Of a DNA stretch of 17,504 nt, positions 7,142 through 16,216 are shown one piece after another. The position numbers were made by a program, and so were the translations under genes. Within the stretch, counting starts at the first letter, position 1. Each line of letters starts with the position of its first letter. The notes under the pieces were generated by a model. It saw only the letters and a list, made by a program, of their open reading frames with translations, did not search any database and was not told the origin of the DNA. The DNA is from Candidatus Poribacteria bacterium (GTDB taxonomy: Bacteria; Poribacteria; WGA-4E; UBA9662): assembly GCA_002699335.1 (NCBI GenBank), contig PACG01000229.1, forward strand, positions 1 through 17,504, written 5' to 3'.

Positions 7142-7975
7142 TTAGGTTTGGGAAATCACACTCTTCGCGACGAGACGTGTGAACTGTTCCAGTTGCTGCT
7201 CTTCGAGATCTAGAGGCAAGGTCGATTCGGCACCTTGGCACCCAACCCGAGTTGGCATTCTGAGGAAAACATCGAATGAGGTAGAAGCTGAGCGAACGGC
7301 TGAAGCCACTGTAAGCAATCTCTTTTTATCTCGCACAATCGAATCGACCGTTTGAGCCACCGATACGGTAAACAGATCCACTGAGATTGGGCGACGCTTA
7401 CGGCTCGTCAGGGCGTTGGTTTCACTGTCGGACAAAAAGTGGCGAATCGGAATTCCGTTTACCCGGCAGTATTGGGGGATAATTTGCACCTCTTCATCGT
7501 TGCCAACGGTGAAAGTAGTTACATCTTCGACGGCGACACCAATCCGGTTGGCAATCTGGCGACGCAGATGAGCCTCAAAGGTCTGTGGAATACCGATTAC
7601 TCGACTAGGCGAATCTTTTAACTGACGGGCAACGCTGGCAGCCAGCGCGCAAACGGAACGTCCTAGCACCAGTACTTTGGCGGTAGGATTGATCTGCGTA
7701 ATCTGCTCGTTAATGACTGAAGATAGATGAAATCGCGGCGCGACTTCACCAACACAGATAATTACAATTCCCGAAACTTCGAGGATGGAACTGCTACGGC
7801 AATGGTCTAGATCGGTATAAGATCCAGAGGCGGAGACTGCGTCCTGCCCAACTGATAGCTGTTGAGGTGATATATCTCCCAGAACTCGAACCTTGGCGTA
7901 TAGATCTTTTTGGCTCAGGAAGGTCGCAATAGGAAGGGTTAGTTGGCTGTCACCCAATAGGCTAATCTTGGTCAT
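7142..7975 (-). CDS. lactate/malate dehydrogenase-like protein, catalytic residues missing
   Basis: A 277-residue protein with the fold signature of the LDH/MDH family but a changed active site. Family matches are VIGIPQTFEAHLRRQIANRIGVAVEDV (start at residue 127), IIPQYCRVNGIPI (165-177) and a C-terminal domain with SVAQTVDSIVRDKKRLLTV (205-223), DVFLRMPTRVG and LDLEEQQLEQF. The nucleotide-binding loop GxGxxG is absent (KISLLGDSQLTLP). The usual VSNPVD is VLGRSV (103-108). The LDxARxR catalytic/substrate motif is FEAHLR, replacing Asp and Arg. The HGD motif with the catalytic His is replaced by GNDEEV (158-163). It is therefore unlikely to be a normal dehydrogenase; a binding, regulatory or new catalytic role is possible. 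It heads a leftward run. A weak promoter-like pair (TTGCTT/TATTAC, 7989-8017) precedes it, and no clear ribosome binding site is seen. Confidence 0.85.
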   Translation of the reverse strand: MTKISLLGDSQLTLPIATFLSQKDLYAKVRVLGDISPQQLSVGQDAVSASGSYTDLDHCRSSSILEVSGIVIICVGEVAPRFHLSSVINEQITQINPTAKVLVLGRSVCALAASVARQLKDSPSRVIGIPQTFEAHLRRQIANRIGVAVEDVTTFTVGNDEEVQIIPQYCRVNGIPIRHFLSDSETNALTSRKRRPISVDLFTVSVAQTVDSIVRDKKRLLTVASAVRSASTSFDVFLRMPTRVGCQGAESTLPLDLEEQQLEQFTRLVAKSVISQT

Positions 7976-8069
7976 CTAGCACTTAGGTGTAATAACAACA
8001 GTTCTGGAAGTAAGCAAATAATCGTCTTAAAATTCGGCATTAAAAGCTCACAGGGTTTTAACTTAGAGA

Positions 8070-9593
<1,524 letters not shown>

Positions 9594-9600
9594 CTAATTG

Positions 9601-9629
9601 ATGATAACACAGGCAGTGAATCAGTTCAA
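9601..9629 (-). promoter_or_regulatory. sigma70-type promoter of guaB
   Basis: On the minus strand TTGAAC (9629-9624) and TATCAT (9606-9601) are separated by exactly 17 bases. This matches 4/6 and 5/6 of the consensus boxes. Transcription would start near 9594 and give a leader of about 37 bases before ATG 9557. Confidence 0.55.
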
Positions 9630-9641
9630 AAGAAAATCGAC

Positions 9642-10553
9642 CTATTGGCTTCTACCTGACATCTGCTCTAATGCCAACATCAAGGCCTGGGTTCCCAAAC
9701 GTCCGTGGCCTTGTGCCTGAACTGCCAGGTAGAGTTGATGAACCAGCGCTAAACCAGGTAGGCTAAGGTTCATCTGTTTGGCTTCGGCCAAGGCAATCCC
9801 CATATCTTTGATAAAGTGTTCGACAAAAAAGCCGGGATCAAAATCACGTTTCAAAACACGAGGTGCTAGATTATCCAGTGACCAACACTTAGCGGCTCCT
9901 TTACTAATGGTTGAAAGCATGACTTCTAGATCCAATCCTGCTTTAGCGCCATAGACCAGTGCTTCACAAACACCAACCATGGTTCCAGCGATAGTAATCT
10001 GGTTGCACATTTTAGTGTGTTGCCCGGCTCCGGCTCCACCTTGATAAACAATATTTTGTCCCATAGCGTCAAACAGCGGTTGAATTGTTTTCACCGCCTG
10101 CTCATCGCCACCAATCATAATTGCCAGTTTAGCTTCACGAGCCCCCACATCACCACCAGAAACGGGGGCATCAATCGAGGAGGTGTCTTGCACTTGGCCT
10201 TTTTGGTAGATTTCCAAAGCCAACGAAGGCTCAGTCGTCGTCATATCGACCACAATACTACCCGCTTTGGCGCCGGCTAGAATTCCGTTTCCGCCGAAAT
10301 AAACCTCTCGAACATCAGCGGGAAATCCAACGATAGTGAAGATCACGTCTGAATTCTTGGCCACTGCTTGTGGCGAATCAGCCCAGGTCGCCCCGTCATC
10401 AACCAGTGGGTCCGCTTTGGCCTTTGTTCGGTTGTAAACCGTCATCTGATAGCCGAGGTCCATCACGTGCTGACACATCCAGCGCCCCATCACGCCTGTG
10501 CCGACCCAACCGATTTTTGTCTTTTCCGATAAAACTGAAGTTGTTGTACTCAT
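9642..10553 (-). CDS. 3-hydroxyisobutyrate dehydrogenase family NAD(P) oxidoreductase
   Basis: A 303-residue beta-hydroxyacid dehydrogenase (3-hydroxyisobutyrate, tartronate semialdehyde or glyoxylate/succinic semialdehyde reductase type). The cofactor motif is IGWVGTGVMG (14-23), with Asn41-Arg42 after the second strand (VYNRTKAKADPL), which often goes with NADPH. The substrate motif is DAPVSGGDVGA (128-138). GAGAGQHTKMCNQ holds the catalytic Lys181, and FIKDMGIALAEA (247-258) is the conserved C-terminal helix. It follows nadC by nine bases, and its ribosome binding site (AGGAGAG) overlaps the nadC stop codon, so translation is coupled. With the nearby class V aminotransferase it could act on hydroxypyruvate or tartronate semialdehyde, but that is inference. 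Confidence 0.93.
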   Translation of the reverse strand: MSTTTSVLSEKTKIGWVGTGVMGRWMCQHVMDLGYQMTVYNRTKAKADPLVDDGATWADSPQAVAKNSDVIFTIVGFPADVREVYFGGNGILAGAKAGSIVVDMTTTEPSLALEIYQKGQVQDTSSIDAPVSGGDVGAREAKLAIMIGGDEQAVKTIQPLFDAMGQNIVYQGGAGAGQHTKMCNQITIAGTMVGVCEALVYGAKAGLDLEVMLSTISKGAAKCWSLDNLAPRVLKRDFDPGFFVEHFIKDMGIALAEAKQMNLSLPGLALVHQLYLAVQAQGHGRLGTQALMLALEQMSGRSQ

Positions 10554-10562
10554 CTCTCTCTC

Positions 10563-11417
10563 CTATAGGATCTCTAGATCTAAACTGATATCGAGCGGCA
10601 AGGCAGAGTGGGTTAATGCCCCAACTGAGATGTAGTCGACGCCTGTTTCTGCTACTCCTGCAACTCGATCTAAGGTAATTCCGCCAGAGGCTTCAGTCAG
10701 TGCCTTACCACTAATTTTAGCGACCGCTGTTTTCATATCGGTGTTGGTCATGTTGTCTAGCAGAACAATATCTGCCCCAGCCTCTAAAGCCTCTGAAATC
10801 TGGTCTAACATTTTGACTTCAACTTCCACTTTAAGGGTATGTGGAATTGTCTTTTTTGCCCCGGCGATAGCAGATTTAATCCCACCTGCAGCCACGATAT
10901 GGTTATCCTTGATTAGAATACCGTCGTAGAGGCCAAAGCGGTGATTTCGGCCCCCGCCGACACGAACCGCATATTTCTGCAACAACCGCCAACCTGCCGT
11001 TGTTTTGCGTGTATCGACAATTTGGGCTGAAGTATGGGAGATAGCATTAACAAATTGAGCAGTCAGGGTAGCTGTTCCCGATAGGCGTTGCAAAAAATTG
11101 AGAGCTGTTCGTTCTCCGGCCAAAATTGACGTGGCTGATCCTCCGACCTCAGCAATAGTGGCGCAGCTTTCTACCGTCTCACCATCCTGAATTTTTGGTA
11201 GGAAAGATATCGCTTGCTCCGATTCGTTTGGGGCAAGTTGCCGAAACACCCGTTCAGCTACAGCTAATCCGGCGATTACGCCTCGGCTTTTAGCGATAAT
11301 CTTACCGATTCCGTGCACCGATGGTGGAACTGTTGCTGCGGTGGTTAAATCCCCTAAACCGATGTCCTCAGCTAACGCCAGGTCTATTAGAGCTTCCAGC
11401 GGCCGCAGATCCAACAT
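10563..11417 (-). CDS. nadC: nicotinate-nucleotide diphosphorylase (quinolinate phosphoribosyltransferase)
   Basis: Makes nicotinate mononucleotide from quinolinate and PRPP in de novo NAD synthesis. The 284 residues match the family. LALAEDIGLGDLTT (13-26) opens the protein, ERTALNFLQRLSGTAT (102-117) lies in the N-terminal domain, and DTRKTTAGWR (135-144) with GGGRNHRFGLYDGILIKDNH (154-173) forms the substrate pocket of Arg, His and Lys residues. EVEV (197-200) and VLLDNM (218-223) complete the barrel, and EASGGI and VGALTHS close the phosphate site. The start is two bases after the stop of the HEAT/HhH gene. nadA and nadB are not in the window, so quinolinate must come from elsewhere. Confidence 0.97.
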   Translation of the reverse strand: MLDLRPLEALIDLALAEDIGLGDLTTAATVPPSVHGIGKIIAKSRGVIAGLAVAERVFRQLAPNESEQAISFLPKIQDGETVESCATIAEVGGSATSILAGERTALNFLQRLSGTATLTAQFVNAISHTSAQIVDTRKTTAGWRLLQKYAVRVGGGRNHRFGLYDGILIKDNHIVAAGGIKSAIAGAKKTIPHTLKVEVEVKMLDQISEALEAGADIVLLDNMTNTDMKTAVAKISGKALTEASGGITLDRVAGVAETGVDYISVGALTHSALPLDISLDLEIL

Positions 11418-11419
11418 TC

Positions 11420-13240
11420 CTACTTGGAATCCTGTTGTTTCACTGTCACCAGGTTTTTTATATCGTTGAATCGTGAGGGCCCAATCCCTGCCACTTCGAG
11501 GAGATCCTCAATCCTGGTATAAGGCCTGGCGTTGATAATCCGGGCGGCCATATTGGCACCAACCCAAGGTAGCATTACCAATTCTTCTGTCGTAGCGGTA
11601 TTGATATTAACCACAGGCACGGTTGATCCACCCAAGTAATCTAGGATATTATCTCCAAGAATGGTCACATCATTGTTTTCGATCAACAATTCGCTCTCTT
11701 CCATGACACGGTTAAGGCTTTCGTCTATCATGCCACAAATGAACGGATGACTGCCTAAATCAGTAGAATCAAGTGTCAGGGCAGCTGCCAAAGCGACCTT
11801 AGCTTCTTTAACGGTTTCTGCTCTCTGGGCTAACAGGTCAGCAGCAAAAAATAGATTCTGCTGGATCAGTTTTAGTTGGGGGGCCATTACCTCAGCGGCA
11901 TAGGATTTGTATAGTTGATGTGTCTCAAGCTCTAACCGTTTGCCAATGTGTCGTTTTGAGATCTGACCTAGTTTAAGTCCATAACGACGGGTCGCATCGG
12001 AATGGTCTTGCCAGTGATAGAATTCGTCCAAGGCGAACAAATATGCCGATTCTCTCAATAGCCGTTGATCATTAGAAATTGAATCTACATTCCAACCATA
12101 TATTTCCCAGTCGATTTGATAGGCACGAGGTGTCAGATCGACATCGGAGAAGCACTGCTTGAAAAGGAAAAAGTTAGCCGGGATTAGTGTTTCTTTTTGC
12201 CGGTTGACATATAATGCATCACGGAGAATTGAGATCGCATACTCGTAACTCACTTCATCAAAACCAACTTCACGGACAATTGACTCTACCAACTCGTCAA
12301 ACTCGGCCTCAGTTTGTCGGTTAATGCCAAAACAGTCGATCACGCCTGCGGTAGTCGTGATCATAAAGTTGACCGAGTCAATCTTATGTTTGCCACCGGC
12401 ATAGCGTGAGAACAGCAGAATACGGCTTCCGGTGTTATCGAAGTGGGTGATGATGACCTTGTTAATTTTTCCCAACTTTGGCTTTTTTAGGGTTACTGGT
12501 TGCGGTTGAATACCGGACATTCTCAAAAACTGAATCGCTTTATCCACTTCAGCCTTCAATGATTCCGATTGTATCTCCGACCGTAAACGAATCAGGGACG
12601 AAAGGGAAATCGGACTTTTGATCTGGCCTAGATAGCGAGCCGCTGATTTTGCAGTTTCTTCCTGTTCCTGTTGAATCATAATTTCGAGAAACTCTACTAC
12701 CTTTGGATCTTTGGTTTCGCCAAAATGTTTGAGAAAGGAGAGTTGCGCCTCCGGCGGGAAAACGGAATAGCTATCGACTAAAAACGAAATTGTCTCCTCC
12801 CTTTTTCGACCCCCTAAAGATTCGATGATATCTTCTGTACTCTGTTGAATTATAGCTGTAATATCACCAAAGGCAGACTCAAAAATATGGGAAAAATCGG
12901 GATCGGTTGGCTGAATACCGTAGCTGACAAAGGTCGGAATTAAGGCATACTTGACAGTTGGATCAATGTGCGGATCAACCAGTAAATTAACCAGATCTGA
13001 GAGGATCTGATCGTCTTGAAGATAGGCCAATGCATAAGCGATTAGTTGGATTTCGCGTTCATCCTTAGAGCGAGCTAGTTGGTTAAGCAGAATGAAACCA
13101 ACATCACACTCCAACTGCATCATTTCTTCGAGGATTTGGTCGACTTCCCAGTTTCTAATTTCGGAATCAGCTAGAATTTCGTTGAGGTAATTTAGAACCT
13201 GTCGTCGATGAAGGAGCGTATAGTCAATTAAGGTGTTCAT
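11420..13240 (-). CDS. HEAT-like repeat protein with C-terminal helix-hairpin-helix domain
   Basis: A 606-residue protein of three parts. Residues 1-240 are all-helical and look like HEAT/ARM repeats (e.g. EIQLIAYALAYLQDDQILSD, VVEFLEIMIQQEQEETAKSA). Residues about 255-540 form a middle region I cannot assign, including KVIITHFDNTGSRILLFSRY, AGGKHKIDSVNFMITTTAGV, and a helical stretch with FALDEFYHWQDHSDATRRYG. Residues 543-600 are a ComEA-like double helix-hairpin-helix: NINTATTEELVMLP, VGANMAARI, then LLEVAGIGPSRF. HhH domains usually bind DNA backbone without sequence preference. There is no signal peptide or membrane helix, so it should be cytoplasmic. No Shine-Dalgarno precedes the ATG, but a strong promoter lies about 32 bases upstream. 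It is the first gene of a unit with nadC. Confidence 0.85.
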   Translation of the reverse strand: MNTLIDYTLLHRRQVLNYLNEILADSEIRNWEVDQILEEMMQLECDVGFILLNQLARSKDEREIQLIAYALAYLQDDQILSDLVNLLVDPHIDPTVKYALIPTFVSYGIQPTDPDFSHIFESAFGDITAIIQQSTEDIIESLGGRKREETISFLVDSYSVFPPEAQLSFLKHFGETKDPKVVEFLEIMIQQEQEETAKSAARYLGQIKSPISLSSLIRLRSEIQSESLKAEVDKAIQFLRMSGIQPQPVTLKKPKLGKINKVIITHFDNTGSRILLFSRYAGGKHKIDSVNFMITTTAGVIDCFGINRQTEAEFDELVESIVREVGFDEVSYEYAISILRDALYVNRQKETLIPANFFLFKQCFSDVDLTPRAYQIDWEIYGWNVDSISNDQRLLRESAYLFALDEFYHWQDHSDATRRYGLKLGQISKRHIGKRLELETHQLYKSYAAEVMAPQLKLIQQNLFFAADLLAQRAETVKEAKVALAAALTLDSTDLGSHPFICGMIDESLNRVMEESELLIENNDVTILGDNILDYLGGSTVPVVNINTATTEELVMLPWVGANMAARIINARPYTRIEDLLEVAGIGPSRFNDIKNLVTVKQQDSK

Positions 13241-13271
13241 TAAGTTTACTTTGTGGGGGTCAAACGAGTGA

Positions 13272-13300
13272 AAGATAACATGTTAGGTTATCGCTGTCAA
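13272..13300 (-). promoter_or_regulatory. sigma70-type promoter of the HEAT/HhH-nadC unit
   Basis: Minus-strand TTGACA (13300-13295) is a perfect -35 box. A 17-base spacer follows, then TATCTT (13277-13272), four of six matches. The predicted start near 13265 leaves a leader of about 25 bases. Confidence 0.65.
13274..13292. promoter_or_regulatory. operator-like inverted repeat inside the promoter
   Basis: GATAAC and GTTATC (13274-13279 and 13287-13292) form a perfect 6-bp inverted repeat with a seven-base centre. A second palindrome, AACATGTT, overlaps it. It covers the whole -35/-10 spacer and most of the -10 box, so a bound repressor would block polymerase. The regulator is unknown. Confidence 0.4.
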
Positions 13301-13414
13301 GTGCCTCCACCAGAGTGTTAAGGCCAAAGAGATAACCGCTAGCAGTAACTTACGATTACCGCGAAGTCTGTATTCAGAACTGTTCCAGTTAAAGTTGGGG
13401 GGCTAACTAGAACG

Positions 13415-13993
13415 CTACCGTGTCAATCGTAAAAAGTTCTCGAACGGCTTGCGGTTGGGTTTCGGTGTTAATTCAGGATAGCCGGTGTACAAGAAACCTA
13501 CCATGTATTCGTTTTCTGGATCAGCCCCTAACAACCGATAAGTTTCAGATTCCAGCGTAATTGTCCCTGTACTCCACTGTATACCGACGCCGGTTTCCCA
13601 AGCCACCAGTTGGATATTCTGGATAGCGCAACAGGTGGCAGCGTAATCTTCACGTTGTCGTTGTTCGTCTCCTTCTTGCCGACAAGAAACGGCAGCGATG
13701 GTCGGCTTCGACATAAACTTGTGGTAGCCGGCCCCACCGATCTTCTCCTTTTGATCTTCTGTCAATTGATCGTTGTTAGCCAACGCTTTTTCTATTTGGA
13801 TCTCCCGGTATCGTTGGGCCAGTGTTTCTTTGGTTTGGTCGCCGATAATGGTAAACCGCCACGGCTCGGTATTGTGATGATTAGGCGCCCAAATTCCATA
13901 GGACAAGATTCGTTCCAGGTCTGCCAGTGGAACCGGATCGGGTTTGAACTTGAAAATAGTTCGACGTGATCTAATGGCTTCGGTTACGGTCAT
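13415..13993 (-). CDS. nitroreductase family FMN oxidoreductase
   Basis: A 192-residue flavoprotein of the nitroreductase fold, close in length and pattern to small YdjA-like members. SRRTIFKFKPDPVP (about 8-21) carries the FMN-phosphate Arg pair, WAPNHHNTEPWRFTIIG (about 35-51) is the second FMN loop, and the C-terminal VGFLYTGYP is typical. Substrates of this family range from quinones and nitroaromatics to cofactor precursors; none is implied here. A longer frame begins at 14044, but ATG 13993 has AGAAGGA seven bases upstream, while the earlier ATG has nothing. It lies 50 bases after the PIG-L gene in the same direction. Confidence 0.92.
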   Translation of the reverse strand: MTVTEAIRSRRTIFKFKPDPVPLADLERILSYGIWAPNHHNTEPWRFTIIGDQTKETLAQRYREIQIEKALANNDQLTEDQKEKIGGAGYHKFMSKPTIAAVSCRQEGDEQRQREDYAATCCAIQNIQLVAWETGVGIQWSTGTITLESETYRLLGADPENEYMVGFLYTGYPELTPKPNRKPFENFLRLTR

Positions 13994-14043
13994 AGTTGGT
14001 ATCCTTCTGAAATGAAATCCCATTGGGTGAGGATTTGGTTGCA

Positions 14044-14865
14044 TTAAAAGTCGATCAATAGTTGCCGTTTCCTTTTTTCGGTCAGTGGGGCCCCATATTC
14101 ACAGGCTTCAAAGGCTTCGGCATAATGGATTTGGGACCCTTTCTCTTCCCCGTAAGTCGAGATTAATACCTTTCTATATTGATCCGCTACCTTCTGAAAT
14201 CCTTGGAGTCGGCGTTCAGCCATCCAACTGCGCTGCTCCGCATCTTCCTTCGGAACTTGGTCTAAAATTCCAGCATTATAGGGTAACCATTCATAAAACT
14301 GCGATTGGTGACAGTGCAGCATATCGATTTTCTGCTCGATTACCTCGTCGATGCCAACGACCACGTCAGCTTGAAATGGATACGGTTTGGTGAACCCGTC
14401 GCTTAAGTAGAGAATAGTTGGATTGTAATCCAGAGCTAGAGCTAGCCCACAAACGTTGGGCACTGTTACCATATAGGCCGCATCTTGCACCAAAACTGAG
14501 GTGTAGCGGTGGTCTGGATGATAGTCGTTAGGCCGATGCGTCATGACCAGATCAGGGCGAAACTGCCGAATCTGCTGAATAACTTTGAATCGGTTTTCGA
14601 GGGTCGGTTCCAAATGTCCGTCATGGTTATCCAATAACTCGTATTCGATACCGAGGACTTTAGCTGCCGCCTGGGCCTCAGCATTGCGCCGTTTAGCTAA
14701 TGGTTCACCACCCATTTGATGATGTCCTGCATCACCGTTAGTAACAGAAACAAATTTGACGCGGTGCCCTTTTTGGGCATACAAGGCAGCTAACCCACCA
14801 GCTTTAATGTCACAATCATCGGGATGGGCGCCAAAAACCAAAAGCCGATTCTGCTCATGGTTCAT
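14044..14865 (-). CDS. PIG-L family N-acetylglucosaminyl deacetylase-like hydrolase
   Basis: A 273-residue zinc-dependent deacetylase of the PIG-L/LmbE family (relatives remove acetyl groups from GlcNAc-phosphatidylinositol, GlcNAc-inositol or GlcNAc-malate). FGAHPDD (11-17) supplies His14 and Asp17 as zinc ligands plus the general-base Asp16. TNGDAGHHQMGG follows at 42-53. MTHRPNDYHPDHR (108-120) gives the HPDH motif with His116 and His119. No signal peptide, so the substrate is cytoplasmic. A GTG-initiated extension to 14907 is possible, but ATG 14865 has AGAGGT seven bases upstream. In this neighbourhood it may process an amino-sugar made with the Gfo/Idh/MocA enzyme; that is inference. 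Confidence 0.92.
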   Translation of the reverse strand: MNHEQNRLLVFGAHPDDCDIKAGGLAALYAQKGHRVKFVSVTNGDAGHHQMGGEPLAKRRNAEAQAAAKVLGIEYELLDNHDGHLEPTLENRFKVIQQIRQFRPDLVMTHRPNDYHPDHRYTSVLVQDAAYMVTVPNVCGLALALDYNPTILYLSDGFTKPYPFQADVVVGIDEVIEQKIDMLHCHQSQFYEWLPYNAGILDQVPKEDAEQRSWMAERRLQGFQKVADQYRKVLISTYGEEKGSQIHYAEAFEACEYGAPLTEKRKRQLLIDF

Positions 14866-14911
14866 AATTTCAACCTCTAATTCGGGATTCCTTGTGTTCT
14901 GAGCCACTTTT

Positions 14912-14940
14912 ATGAAAGAGATTTAAGTCGATTCGATCAA
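14912..14940 (-). promoter_or_regulatory. possible promoter of the PIG-L gene
   Basis: TTGATC (14940-14935) and TTTCAT (14917-14912) are 17 bases apart, each matching four of six consensus bases. They lie between the hairpin at 14956-14977 and the start at 14865, which would suit a new transcription unit after the oxidoreductase gene. Confidence 0.3.
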
Positions 14941-14955
14941 GGCTAGGATTGTGGA

Positions 14956-14977
14956 GGGTGGCAGTCTTCTGCCACCC
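14956..14977. terminator. strong hairpin after the Gfo/Idh/MocA gene
   Basis: A perfect 9-bp stem (GGGTGGCAG/CTGCCACCC) with a four-base loop begins 17 bases beyond the minus-strand stop at 14994. No U-tract follows on either strand, so it is not a standard intrinsic terminator. It may be an attenuating or RNA-stabilising 3' hairpin, or a small dispersed repeat. Confidence 0.45.
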
Positions 14978-14993
14978 AAACCATGAGAATTGG

Positions 14994-15953
14994 TTAGAGA
15001 TCAACCGCTTTACCAGTTTCAAACGATTTGCTGGCAGCGATCATGATCTTTTGCGTTTCCAATGCATCACTATAGGGCGAGAGAATCTGTGATCGATCAC
15101 CTGTTTTTACCGCGTCGATGAAGACACGATCTCGATCTTGTCCGTCTTCACCTGAGAGACTTTCTGTTTCGCCTTTACGGTTGACGTTATTCGGTCCTCC
15201 AATCGTTACCACTAATCCACGACAGAAGACTTCCAGATGGACACGTCCCCATCCCTCCATGGCACAACAGGACGCGATATTGGCCACGGCACCACTCTCA
15301 AACTCAATGTTGACCATGCTGAGATCATCGACATCATAGTTCGGAATGTCAGTCATGCTGCCGCTAGTGGCCACGCCATGAACAGTTTTACCATTCCCCA
15401 AGATGAAACGAGCCAGATCGAAAATATGCGTTGTCTGTTCGACGTGTTGACCACCAGATTCAGCGCGAACGCGCCACCAGGGTACGCCCGGCATACCACC
15501 TATCCAGTAACCTAAAGCACCCAAGATCTGCGGTTCTTGATCGACGATCTTCTTTGCATTCTGAGCGTTTCCACCGTACCGCCAATGGTAGCCTACACTG
15601 GTAATAATATCGTAACGTTCAACATACTCGTTGATAATGATGGCTTGCTCCATATCAACAGCAATTGGTTTTTCGATAAACATCGGGATGCCGTTTTCGC
15701 AAGCGATCTGCTCCTGCTCACCGTGAGCAAAAGGCGGCGTACAAATATAGACGGCGTCCAGATCCTCCCTGTCGAACATCTCTTTGTAATCGGTATAAGC
15801 GGTACCACCATATTCTTGGGCACGGCCAGTGGCTCGATCCTCTGAAATGTCGCACATGGCAGCAAATTCGACATCATCAAACTGGGCCAAATTACCCATG
15901 TGGGCACCAGCCATACCACCAGTCCCAATAAATCCAACTTTTATTTTGTTCAT
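14994..15953 (-). CDS. Gfo/Idh/MocA family oxidoreductase
   Basis: A 319-residue NAD(P)-dependent oxidoreductase acting on sugars, inositols or related polyols. The N-terminal Rossmann domain starts IKVGFIGTGGMAG, with the second-strand Asp at CDISED (34-39). Later come AVYICTPPFAH (67-77) and the catalytic EKP (94-96, MFIEKPIAVD). The C-terminal domain has the ESGGQHVEQTTHIFDLARF signature (165-183), with the catalytic Asp/His region at His176 and Asp179. It is on the short side for the family (often 340-390). GAAGGAG lies seven bases before the ATG, and a promoter is placed at 16037-16065. It leads the minus-strand block, followed by the PIG-L gene. Confidence 0.93.
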   Translation of the reverse strand: MNKIKVGFIGTGGMAGAHMGNLAQFDDVEFAAMCDISEDRATGRAQEYGGTAYTDYKEMFDREDLDAVYICTPPFAHGEQEQIACENGIPMFIEKPIAVDMEQAIIINEYVERYDIITSVGYHWRYGGNAQNAKKIVDQEPQILGALGYWIGGMPGVPWWRVRAESGGQHVEQTTHIFDLARFILGNGKTVHGVATSGSMTDIPNYDVDDLSMVNIEFESGAVANIASCCAMEGWGRVHLEVFCRGLVVTIGGPNNVNRKGETESLSGEDGQDRDRVFIDAVKTGDRSQILSPYSDALETQKIMIAASKSFETGKAVDL

Positions 15954-16036
15954 TTAATGACTCCTTCGTTATCTCTAGGTGAAGATGCTGCATCTTACAC
16001 CAATCTACCTACAAAATCAATCAAAAAAGCTGTCGT

Positions 16037-16065
16037 CTTATATCTAACGAATACGCATGACACAA
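16037..16065 (-). promoter_or_regulatory. probable promoter of the Gfo/Idh/MocA gene
   Basis: TTGTGT (16065-16060) and TATAAG (16042-16037) with a 17-base spacer on the minus strand, matching four and five of six consensus bases. The leader before ATG 15953 would be about 75 bases. Confidence 0.4.
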
Positions 16066-16216
16066 TATTGATTTTTAACCTGCACCTCATCTTTAATAGG
16101 AAGAGAATAATAAAGCTGAGCTAAAGCATTGAGATTTAGATAGTTCCGTAACAGCAAAAGGCACAAAATTAGTTAGAGGTAGTCAATGATGAACCGTTCA
16201 TCCGCTTGATCTATCC

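Noticed and set aside
13610..13969. 119-codon plus-strand open frame inside the nitroreductase gene
   Set aside because: It is fully antisense to a gene with clear FMN-binding motifs; no independent start signal or family match.
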